Origin: Acidimicrobiales bacterium
Lineage (GTDB): Bacteria; Actinomycetota; Acidimicrobiia; Acidimicrobiales; SZUA-35
DNA length: 8,599 nucleotides
Direction: 5' to 3'
NCBI GenBank assembly: GCA_013003325.1
Contig: JABDJU010000205.1
Coordinates: 1-8,599, forward strand
Positions 1 to 6,348 of this stretch are shown here, piece by piece (positions within the stretch are counted from its first letter, which is position 1; each line of letters starts with the position of its first letter). The notes under the pieces were generated by a model. That model had not been told where the DNA came from. It saw only the letters and a list, made by a program, of their open reading frames with translations, and did no database searches. Position numbers and translations under genes: made by a program.

Positions 1-236
1 CCGGACGGACATCTCCGTATACAACGCTCGGGATCCTCGGCGGGTACTTCTTTTCGCTCGGCCTTCTTCTGCTGGTGGTCGGCTTGGTGGCCGACATGCT
101 GGTTCGGTCGGCCAGGAATCAAGAGAAGATCCTCCGACTGCTCAAGGAGGATCGCTATGAGCGATCTCACACTCCACGGTTGCGGCCCGAATCCAGCGAA
201 CCACCGCTGGAGCTGCCAACCAGGCTAGATCCCTAG
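1..236 (+). CDS. C-terminal end of a probable membrane-anchored GT2 glycosyltransferase (5' partial)
   Basis: The reading frame starts at base 3 and is open for 77 codons to a TAG at 234-236; the N-terminus lies outside the window. What is visible is a hydrophobic segment at visible residues 7-31 (LGILGGYFFSLGLLLLVVGL), followed by VADMLVRSARNQEKILRLLK and a charged, proline-rich tail. A membrane hairpin ending in a 'VAD..vR...qe..L.llk' cytosolic helix is how many polyprenyl-phosphate glycosyltransferases of family GT2 (DPM1-like) end. The complete minus-strand GT2 gene at 6345-7358 ends similarly. If so, the enzyme would transfer a sugar from a nucleotide donor to a polyprenyl phosphate on the inner membrane face. 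The catalytic domain is not visible, so the family call is inference from the tail. The frame itself is secure because its codons carry strong G/C third positions. Confidence 0.6.
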   Translation, partial: GRTSPYTTLGILGGYFFSLGLLLLVVGLVADMLVRSARNQEKILRLLKEDRYERSHTPRLRPESSEPPLELPTRLDP

Positions 237-265
237 CAAACCAGGCGATGCGTGCCATGCTCGTA

Positions 266-280
266 CCGGTGATACACCGG
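266..280. repeat. Short inverted repeat in the intergenic gap
   Basis: CCGGTG and CACCGG form a perfect 6-bp stem around an ATA loop, in the 82-base gap between the partial glycosyltransferase gene and the methyltransferase gene. There is no T-run after it, so it is not a classical intrinsic terminator. It could be a weak terminator, an mRNA 5' hairpin or an operator half-site pair. A 6-bp stem can also occur by chance in GC-rich DNA. Confidence 0.35.
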
Positions 281-304
281 GGCGTCCACACCACTCGATC
301 AGAC

Positions 305-309
305 GGGAG
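305..309 (+). promoter_or_regulatory. Ribosome binding site of the methyltransferase gene
   Basis: GGGAG lies 9 bases upstream of the ATG at 319. It supports this start, and with it translation beginning at MSDARGLAAR, over later in-frame starts. Confidence 0.6.
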
Positions 310-318
310 CTACACATC

Positions 319-1332
319 ATGTCCGATGCCCGTGGCCTAGCCGCCCGAGCCAAAGGGGCGGCCAGAAACCTGCTCGCATCCAACGAGGAGCTGGTTCACC
401 TCATCCATGCAATAAAGAACGAGTTGGTCGGTCAAATCGGTGATTTGCACACCCGGTTCGAGGCCGCTTCCGAGGAGTCGGCCGCCCTGGGGTCCCAGGT
501 CTCGCGAGCCGTCGAGCTCGCCGGCTACAACAACGACGAACTGCAGGCCCTGCGAAAAGAGCTCCAGTGGCTAGGTCCGAGCGTGAGGCTGCGCAGCCTT
601 GTCGCCAGCGATGCTCGAATCACCGACATCGACGAATCCGCTGCCATCTTCCTCAACTACGCCAAATCGCACCGCGGACCGCTGGCCGATCGCGACCTGT
701 GGATCAACGACCCGGTCGTGATCGAGTGGTCCGAAGGCAACGCCACTGTCGGAGCGGTGAACGAACGGATCATGGAGATCCCCTTCGTGATCCAAGCGCT
801 CGGTGCGCTCGACCCCGACGCAGCGATAGTCGACATCGGCGGGTCGGAGAGCACTCTTGCATTTTCCCTTGCATCCCTGGGTTACGCGACCACGCTGGTC
901 GACCCGCAGGGATATCCCTTTGCTCACCCACGGCTCGACGTGCGTCAACACCCACTGGAAGAGCTGACCGCCGACGGAGACTTCGACGCCGCCGTGCTGC
1001 TGTCGGCCATCGAGCACTTCGGGATCGGGCACTACAAAGGAGGCCCCGAGCCGGACATCGACGCCGACCGAAAGGCGATGTCCCATGTGAAAAAGCTTCT
1101 CAAGCCGAACGGCATTCTCGTCTTGACCGTGCCCTACGGTCCGGCCGAAACCAACGAGCTCGAGCGGATCTACGACCGCGAACGCCTGTCGAACCTGCTC
1201 GAGGGCTGGACCGTGCTACGAGCCCGGGTCGGCCGCCGAACCACCGAGACCACGTGGGAGATCGAAGCCGAAGAACTGATCCCCCCGGCGGGGCCGGGTC
1301 ATGTGGCAATGGTCGTCGCGTCACCTTCGTAA
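319..1332 (+). CDS. Class I SAM-dependent methyltransferase with a coiled-coil-like N-terminal region
   Basis: This 337-residue protein probably transfers a methyl group from S-adenosylmethionine to a glycan or sugar intermediate in the cytoplasm; the substrate is inferred from context. Residues ~20-86 are charged, helical and heptad-like, with no transmembrane segment. The Rossmann methyltransferase core spans about 150-310. Motif I is V171-D-I-G-G-S-E-S178, a variant of the usual E/D-x-G-x-G-x-G. The acidic residue after strand 2 is D195 (LVDPQGYP). Then come FDAAVLLSAIEHFGIGHY (D223, E232, H233) and LLKPNGILVLTVPYG. The 'S-x-IEH-x-G-x-G-x-Y ... AM ... LLKP.G ... VP.G ... RIY ... RL..LL' string recalls, from memory, the DUF268-type methyltransferase group. 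The start has a GGGAG site. The stop is one base before the next gene's ATG, so it is the first member of a three-gene unit. Methyltransferase fold is very likely; acceptor unknown. Confidence 0.88.
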   Translation: MSDARGLAARAKGAARNLLASNEELVHLIHAIKNELVGQIGDLHTRFEAASEESAALGSQVSRAVELAGYNNDELQALRKELQWLGPSVRLRSLVASDARITDIDESAAIFLNYAKSHRGPLADRDLWINDPVVIEWSEGNATVGAVNERIMEIPFVIQALGALDPDAAIVDIGGSESTLAFSLASLGYATTLVDPQGYPFAHPRLDVRQHPLEELTADGDFDAAVLLSAIEHFGIGHYKGGPEPDIDADRKAMSHVKKLLKPNGILVLTVPYGPAETNELERIYDRERLSNLLEGWTVLRARVGRRTTETTWEIEAEELIPPAGPGHVAMVVASPS

Positions 1333-1333
1333 C

Positions 1334-3661
1334 ATGACCGTCGTCTACGACTTGCTCGGCGTGCAGAGCAAGGACCACGGAGAACGTGGCATCGCCCGTT
1401 ATGTGCTGAACCTGGCCCTGGCCCTCGAAGCGACCGATCCTCATGCGATCCACGTGTATACCGTCCGCGACGACCTGCCGATCCCGGGGGTGCTGGAGCC
1501 GTTGATTCGGACCGGCAAGGTTCAACTCGCCTCGGAGCTCGCGGCCGATCCCCCCTCCCACGGGATCTACTTCGTCGCCTCGCCCTATGAGCTGACCGAG
1601 TCGCTGGACAGCCTGCTTCCGATTTGGGCCCGGGGATCGAATTGGCGCCGGGTCGGGGTGCTGTACGACCTCATTCCTCTCGTGTTTCCCGAGGTGTATC
1701 TGAACGCCCCGTGGGCGTGTCTCTACCGGGCCAGAACGTCCACTGTGGCCTCGTTCGATCATCTGTTCGCGATCTCCGAAGCGAGCAAACAGGACGCGGT
1801 TCGATTGCTCGAGATCAAACCGGATCGGATCACGATGATCGCCGCCGGTGCCGACGCCCAGTTTCGGCCATCAGCCGACTCGGTCGAAACCATCACGCGA
1901 CAGCTCCAGGAGTCGCGGCCCGAACTCCGTCCCGGCTACCTGCTGTTCCCCAGCGGTATCGAGTGGCGCAAGAACATAGACCGGACCCTCGAGGCCTACG
2001 CCCGCCTCGACCCGAATCTGCGATCGGAGCATCAGCTCGTTCTGGTTTGTAGGACCAACTCCACCGAACGGGAGATGCTGGCATCGAAGACCCGCCAGCT
2101 GTCGATTCAGGGTGACTTCCTCGCCACCGGATTTGTGTCCGACGACGATCTGGTCCGCCTTTATCAGGCGGCGAGTCTGGTGATATTTCCCTCGTTGTAC
2201 GAGGGGTTCGGCCTACCCGTGCTCGAAGCCCGGCGCTGCGGAGCGGCCACGATCTGCTCGGATTCTTCGTCCCTGCGCGAAGTGCAACCCGACCCGTCGG
2301 CCCGGTTCGATCCCTACGACGTCGAGGCCATCGCTGGGGTTCTCGAACGAACGCTGGGTAACGAGTCGGAACTGGAGCGCCTGCGTGCCGCGGAGCTTCC
2401 CCATTTCACCTGGGAAGAAAGTGCCAGCAAGGTGGCCACCGCCTTGGCGGAGCTAGAAGGCAAGGTCAAGGCTCGATCCCGCCCGCGATTTGCGTTCGTG
2501 ACACCCCTGCCGCCCCAGCACTCGGGGATAGCGACCTACGCCTATCGGCTGCTCGAACCGCTGGCCCGGTCTGCCGAGGTCAGCGTTTTCGTCGAAGTCG
2601 ATCCCGATACCGTCACCGCGCCTCCGGGGGTGCGGGTACATCGCCTTTCGGAGCTGACGGCACAAGAGCGAATCGGCGGCGCCTTCGACCGACTCGTGTA
2701 CTTCATGGGCAATAGCGAGTTCCACGTGGAGGCGATTAGAGCGCTCCGGCGCCGGCCCGGCATCGTCCTGATGCACGACGCCCGCATGACCGGCCTCTAT
2801 CACATGCACCTGGCCATGAACCCGGATTCCGACTCGGCCGGTGCGCACCTCGGCGCGTGGTACCCCGACCGTTACCGTCAGACCCTCTACGACGAGGACA
2901 TCATCGACGCCGCCACCGCCGATCGCTTCGGTGTGCTCATGTGCCGGGAGATCGCCGAGTACGCCACCGACATCTGGACCCATTCGCGGTTCGCCGCCGA
3001 TCTGATCCGGCTCGACACCGGCGTAGCCCCCGAGGTGGTTTTCCCGATCCCGGTGGCCGACGGACGACCCGATGAACGCACCGTGGGCCGAACTCCGGTC
3101 GTGAGCACATTCGGCAATCTGTCGCCCATCAAGCGACCAGACCTGATCCTCGACGCCTTCGCCCAAGTCGTCACCCGCCACCCCGACGCGATTCTCCGCT
3201 TCGTCGGAAGCGGGAGTCCTGAGCAGGTCGACGACGTGCAGCAACTCGCTCGCCAACGCGGACTCGCCGACTCGGTTGTTGTGACCGGTCGCGTGAGCGA
3301 TGCAGACTACGAGCGACATGCTCTCGACACGACGGTTGCGATCCAGCTGAGACGGGCGACCAACGGCGAATCCTCCGCCGCCGTGGCCGATCTCATCGGA
3401 CAGGGAGTACCGGTGATCGTCACCGAGGTGGGTGCGTTCACCGAGCTGCCGTCACAGTGCGTCAGCTTTGCGCCGCTGGACGTGACGACTCGACAGCTGA
3501 GCGATCAAGTGTGTGAGCTCATCGAGAGCGACGATCGACGGAACGTGATCCATCGCGCCTGTCGCGACTACGCATCTGCCAACACCTATTCAAACGCAGC
3601 TGCCCGGCTGTTCGAACGACTGTCGACACCGTCTCGATTCGAAGGCATCGACCCGGCGTGA
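1334..3661 (+). CDS. Tandem two-domain GT4 glycosyltransferase
   Basis: This 775-residue cytoplasmic protein holds two GT-B fold, family GT4 glycosyltransferase modules, each about the size of a normal single enzyme. Module 1 (~1-375) has the N-terminal glycine-rich loop ERGIARY (G19), the donor phosphate-binding GIEWRKN (R212, K213) and a complete E-x7-E motif EGFGLPVLE (E290, E298). Module 2 (~385-775) starts with FAFVTPLPPQHSGIATY, then has YFMGNSEFH (459-464), VLMHDARMTGLY (H481, D482), NLSPIKRPD (K600) and NGESSAAVADLIGQGVPVIV (E679), where the second Glu of E-x7-E is not kept. It probably adds two successive sugars to a lipid-linked glycan. I chose ATG 1334 over the in-frame ATG 1301 because 1334 gives the typical beta-strand start (TVVYDLLGVQS) and lies one base after the methyltransferase stop; no strong Shine-Dalgarno is seen, so coupling is likely. 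It overlaps the next gene by four bases. Donor sugars cannot be read from sequence. Confidence 0.92.
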   Translation: MTVVYDLLGVQSKDHGERGIARYVLNLALALEATDPHAIHVYTVRDDLPIPGVLEPLIRTGKVQLASELAADPPSHGIYFVASPYELTESLDSLLPIWARGSNWRRVGVLYDLIPLVFPEVYLNAPWACLYRARTSTVASFDHLFAISEASKQDAVRLLEIKPDRITMIAAGADAQFRPSADSVETITRQLQESRPELRPGYLLFPSGIEWRKNIDRTLEAYARLDPNLRSEHQLVLVCRTNSTEREMLASKTRQLSIQGDFLATGFVSDDDLVRLYQAASLVIFPSLYEGFGLPVLEARRCGAATICSDSSSLREVQPDPSARFDPYDVEAIAGVLERTLGNESELERLRAAELPHFTWEESASKVATALAELEGKVKARSRPRFAFVTPLPPQHSGIATYAYRLLEPLARSAEVSVFVEVDPDTVTAPPGVRVHRLSELTAQERIGGAFDRLVYFMGNSEFHVEAIRALRRRPGIVLMHDARMTGLYHMHLAMNPDSDSAGAHLGAWYPDRYRQTLYDEDIIDAATADRFGVLMCREIAEYATDIWTHSRFAADLIRLDTGVAPEVVFPIPVADGRPDERTVGRTPVVSTFGNLSPIKRPDLILDAFAQVVTRHPDAILRFVGSGSPEQVDDVQQLARQRGLADSVVVTGRVSDADYERHALDTTVAIQLRRATNGESSAAVADLIGQGVPVIVTEVGAFTELPSQCVSFAPLDVTTRQLSDQVCELIESDDRRNVIHRACRDYASANTYSNAAARLFERLSTPSRFEGIDPA

Positions 3662-5331
3662 CCGCGGCGGCGATCACGTCGAACCGCCAGGAGCCGGACC
3701 GACCGGCCATGATCGTGGTCGCTTTGGCCACTTTGGGCGGGCTGGTTCTTCGGATTCACCTCACGACGCGGATGCAGTCTCCCTTCATGTTCTACGACGA
3801 GATGACCGGGCCGGCCATCGCCCGACAGATCGGTGGGGTCCATATCCAAACCTTCGGTGCGGCCTCGAACCCCCTGTACGGAGCACTGCTCACGCCCGGG
3901 GTACTCGCCGGCGTCGGTCCCGGAGGCTTCTACGACTTCGCGCTGATCGTCAACGCCGGCCTCGCGGCCTCGCTCACGCCCCTGCTGTATGTGTTGTCGA
4001 CCCGGGTTTTGAACACCGGCCCGATGACCGGAGCGGTTGGAGCGGTTGCCGGTGGGTTGTCGGCGGCGAGCGTGGGCTTCACCTCGATGATGGTCCCCGA
4101 GGCTCTGGCCACGGCGACGATTCCGGTTGCGATCCTGGCATTCCATTGCTACGCCAGGCATCCAGACGCGCTGAAGAATCAAGCCGTGTTGGCGGGGGCA
4201 ACCACTGCCGCTTTCGCCACCCACCAACGGCTCCTGGTCGTGGTCCTCGCCGCGATGCTGAGCGTGGCGCTGCTGGCGGTTCAGCGACAAGTCAGCAAGG
4301 CGGCTGCGCTGCGAACACTGGCGCTGGTGGTGAGTGGATACCTCGTGGTTGCGCTCACCACCGCGGCCCTTCACGAGAGGATCTACGTGCCTGGCAGTCC
4401 GGATTCGGGCGGACCGTCCGAAATAGTGGCTCGCGCCTGGGAGAGCCCAGCGCTGGTCCTCAGGTCGTTAATCGGGACGTCGTTCTATCTTTCGGCCTCG
4501 ACGGCTGGCCTCGCCGTCGTGGGGATCGTTGCGCTTGTTTGTTTGAGCCGGCCGAGCCGGCCCACGAGTGCGGTGCATCGTTTTGTGGTGCTGACCCTCG
4601 CCGGTTCAGTAGCCCTGTCGGCGCTGTTCGTCTCAGGGGTGATGGCTACATCAGGGTTCCGGGTTGATGCGTACACCTACGGTCGGTATGTGGAGCATCT
4701 GGCACCGGTGCTGATCGTGTACGCCTGTGCGGGGTGGGGTTCGCGACAGGTTCGCGTCGCCGGCCTTGGGATCGGGCTTCTGCTGGTCGCCGGGGGCGGC
4801 CTCTTCGCCGCCCTCGTGTATTCCGATGCGTTCTGGACCGGGCCGATCGCCCAGCAGAACCACATCGGGTTGCACTGGGTCCGTTTGACCGAGGGCGTAC
4901 TCGACATCCCTGCGCTCACGGTCTACTTCGCGGCCCCGGTCGTCTTGGCTCTGGCGATGTCGGTCTCGGACCGGCTGCGGGTTCCTGTGTTCGCACTGAG
5001 CGCCGCGCTGATGGTCGTCTCGGGCACAGTCTTTGTGACGAAATGGTCGTCGAAGGCTTCGGAGAACGTTGTGGCGGTGGCTGAGTTCGGCCAGCAGCTC
5101 GATGCGCTGGGCGGTGACTTCTCGATCCGAGTTCCGGTGTCGGTGGTGAGCCCCATCACGGCTCAACAACTGGAGTTCTGGGCCCCGGAGGTCGATCTGG
5201 TGCCCTTCTTCGGTGGCGAACCGCCCCTGACCGACGCGGTGTTGATGACGGCGAACAGCCCACCGCCCGTCGGGGCGGTGGAGCTCATGACCGCCGAGCG
5301 CGGCGATCTCGTGCTTTGGGGCCTCCCGTAG
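3658..5331 (+). CDS. GT-C fold multi-pass membrane glycosyltransferase
   Basis: This is a 557-residue integral membrane protein with roughly 11-13 hydrophobic segments (for example 17-35, 95-115, 123-143, 148-166, 191-208, 218-238, 268-296, 308-330, 366-388, 416-434, 443-461) and a polar ~95-residue C-terminal part. The first extracytoplasmic loop carries FMFYDEMTGPAIARQI. Its D47-E48 pair matches the acidic catalytic motif of GT-C enzymes of the GT39/GT83/ArnT type. FTSMMVPEALA (142-151) and YGRYVEHLAP (341-350) are further GT-C-like features. Such enzymes take sugars from polyprenyl-phosphate donors on the outer membrane face, which suits a locus that also encodes GT2 enzymes. The GTG start overlaps the upstream TGA as GTGA. 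An alternative ATG at 3709 (M18), with AGGAG at 3689-3693, is possible but would start right at the first membrane helix. Acceptor and sugar are unknown; a flippase or polymerase is less likely given the DE loop. Confidence 0.8.
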   Translation: MTAAAITSNRQEPDRPAMIVVALATLGGLVLRIHLTTRMQSPFMFYDEMTGPAIARQIGGVHIQTFGAASNPLYGALLTPGVLAGVGPGGFYDFALIVNAGLAASLTPLLYVLSTRVLNTGPMTGAVGAVAGGLSAASVGFTSMMVPEALATATIPVAILAFHCYARHPDALKNQAVLAGATTAAFATHQRLLVVVLAAMLSVALLAVQRQVSKAAALRTLALVVSGYLVVALTTAALHERIYVPGSPDSGGPSEIVARAWESPALVLRSLIGTSFYLSASTAGLAVVGIVALVCLSRPSRPTSAVHRFVVLTLAGSVALSALFVSGVMATSGFRVDAYTYGRYVEHLAPVLIVYACAGWGSRQVRVAGLGIGLLLVAGGGLFAALVYSDAFWTGPIAQQNHIGLHWVRLTEGVLDIPALTVYFAAPVVLALAMSVSDRLRVPVFALSAALMVVSGTVFVTKWSSKASENVVAVAEFGQQLDALGGDFSIRVPVSVVSPITAQQLEFWAPEVDLVPFFGGEPPLTDAVLMTANSPPPVGAVELMTAERGDLVLWGLP

Positions 5332-5382
5332 TTCATCTCTTCACGTCGATCCTCGGGCGGAGCGTCGATTTGAGAGACAATC

Positions 5383-5408
5383 GATTCGTGCGAATCTTCT
5401 TGCGAATC
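5383..5408. promoter_or_regulatory. Palindrome and repeated octamer upstream of rmlA (candidate operator)
   Basis: GATTCG-TG-CGAATC (5383-5396) is a perfect 6-bp inverted repeat with a 2-base centre. TGCGAATC occurs at 5389-5396 and again at 5401-5408, a spacing of 12 bases. A TTGAGA at 5370-5375 could be a -35 box, but no convincing -10 follows at 17-18 bases. The symmetry suits a regulator binding site; function is inference. Confidence 0.3.
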
Positions 5409-5457
5409 AGGACTGTTGGGAACCGATGCTGACCGAACGCTTCGCCGGTGGCCGACC

Positions 5458-5462
5458 GGGGA
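5458..5462 (+). promoter_or_regulatory. Ribosome binding site of rmlA
   Basis: GGGGA sits 4 bases before the ATG at 5467. The spacing is short, but it supports this start over the upstream in-frame TTG at 5416, whose 17 extra residues do not look like an RmlA N-terminus. Confidence 0.5.
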
Positions 5463-5466
5463 TGAC

Positions 5467-6348
5467 ATGAAGGGGATCGTGTTGGCAGGAGGGACCGGCA
5501 GCAGGCTGCATCCGCTGACACTGGCGGCTTCAAAACAGCTCCTGCCGGTCTACGACAAGCCGATGATCTACTACCCGATTTCAACCTTGATGTTGGCCGG
5601 CATCCGCCAGCAGCTGATCATCACCACGCCGGAAGACGCGGCATCGTTCCAGCGCCTTCTCGGTGACGGGTCGAGGTTCGGGATCTCGCTCTCGTACGCC
5701 GTCCAGCCCAGCCCGGATGGACTGGCCCAGGCCTTCATCATCGGCGAGCGATTCGTGGCTGGCGACCGGTGCGCGCTCGCCCTTGGCGACAACCTGTTCT
5801 ACGGCGAGGGCATGTCGAATCAACTCGCCCGTGCCGCCCAGATCACCAGCGGCGCCAACGTGTTCGCTCAACGGGTCCGTCACCCCGAACGATACGGCGT
5901 GGTGACCTTCGACGATCACGGCCTCGCCACCAGCATCGAAGAGAAGCCGACCAGACCCAGGTCTCATTGGGCGGTGACCGGCCTGTACTTCTACGACGAC
6001 CAGATCACCGAGATCGCCAAGGCCGTCACCCCTTCCGCCCGGGGCGAACTCGAAATCACCACGGTCAATCAGACCTACTTGAGTCAGGGCCAACTGAATG
6101 TGACCCAGCTCAGCCGCGGCGTTGCCTGGCTGGATACCGGCACGTTCGACTCCCTGGTCGAGGCGGGCGAGTTTGTCCGCGTGATAGAGAAGCGTCAGGC
6201 GCGCAAGATCGCATGCCTCGAGGAGATCAGCTGGGAGATGGGGTGGATGTCGGACGAAGAGCTAGAGGCCGCCGCGCAGCCACTGACGAAGAGCGGCTAT
6301 GGCGAATACCTGCTGTCGTTGCTCGAGCGCCAACCCAAGCCTGATTAA
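5467..6348 (+). CDS. rmlA: Glucose-1-phosphate thymidylyltransferase (dTDP-glucose pyrophosphorylase)
   Basis: The enzyme converts glucose-1-phosphate and dTTP to dTDP-glucose and pyrophosphate, the first step towards dTDP-rhamnose and related deoxysugars, in the cytoplasm. At 293 residues it has the usual RmlA length and is recognisable throughout. Visible are the nucleotide-binding loop LAGGTGSRLHPLT (6-18, R13), SKQLLPVYDKPMIYYPIS (K23), the metal and sugar site LGDNLFYG (D108), EEKP (158-161), GELEITTVN (193-201) and the second metal-site region WLDTGTFDS (D223). The usual Asp in 'LEITDVN' is Thr199 here. ATG 5467 gives the canonical MKGIVLAGG start and has GGGGA four bases upstream. A 135-base gap separates it from the GT-C gene, so it may have its own promoter. 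Its stop is shared with the convergent GT2 gene. rmlB, rmlC and rmlD are not in the window. Synonym: rfbA. Confidence 0.96.
   Translation: MKGIVLAGGTGSRLHPLTLAASKQLLPVYDKPMIYYPISTLMLAGIRQQLIITTPEDAASFQRLLGDGSRFGISLSYAVQPSPDGLAQAFIIGERFVAGDRCALALGDNLFYGEGMSNQLARAAQITSGANVFAQRVRHPERYGVVTFDDHGLATSIEEKPTRPRSHWAVTGLYFYDDQITEIAKAVTPSARGELEITTVNQTYLSQGQLNVTQLSRGVAWLDTGTFDSLVEAGEFVRVIEKRQARKIACLEEISWEMGWMSDEELEAAAQPLTKSGYGEYLLSLLERQPKPD
6345..6348. other. TTAA palindrome serving as stop codon for two convergent genes
   Basis: TAA at 6346-6348 ends rmlA on the plus strand. TTA at 6345-6347 reads as TAA on the minus strand and ends the GT2 gene. The two coding regions overlap by these four bases, so neither has room for a terminator before entering the other gene. 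Confidence 0.9.

Noticed and set aside
237..318. Search for a -10/-35 promoter before the methyltransferase gene
   Set aside because: GATACA at 271-276 has no matching -35 and lies within the hairpin; no TANNNT box sits near the ATG. I cannot support a promoter call.
1301..1333. Earlier ATG (1301) for the tandem GT4 gene
   Set aside because: The 11 extra residues (MWQWSSRHLRN) overlap the methyltransferase and do not fit the GT4 N-terminal strand; ATG 1334 does.
567..1337. Plus-strand open frame of 256 codons in another frame of the methyltransferase gene
   Set aside because: The product is extremely Arg-rich with no domain; it is a frame shadow.
1100..1762. Minus-strand open frame of 220 codons
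   Set aside because: It crosses the methyltransferase/GT4 junction, has no protein-like motifs, and conflicts with two convincing genes.
2453..3319. Long open frame on the minus strand (288 codons)
   Set aside because: It lies wholly inside the second GT4 module, and its translation is a His/Val/Gly/Arg-rich shadow with no recognisable domain. The opposite strand has clear motifs.
3586..4374. Minus-strand open frame of 262 codons
   Set aside because: Its product is Arg/Gln/His/Gly-rich low-complexity, typical of antisense frames in GC-rich DNA, and it covers the end of the tandem GT4 gene and the start of the GT-C gene.
5332..5382. Possible terminator after the GT-C gene
   Set aside because: No stem followed by a T-run is visible; only a CGTCGAT direct repeat is seen, which has no evident meaning.
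5416..5466. Upstream TTG start for rmlA
   Set aside because: The 17 added residues are not RmlA-like, and ATG 5467 gives the canonical MKGIVLAGG start with GGGGA in front.
5333..5584. Small minus-strand open frame across the rmlA upstream gap (83 codons)
   Set aside because: Its translation is Ser/Arg-rich without motif, and most of it is antisense to the conserved RmlA N-terminus.
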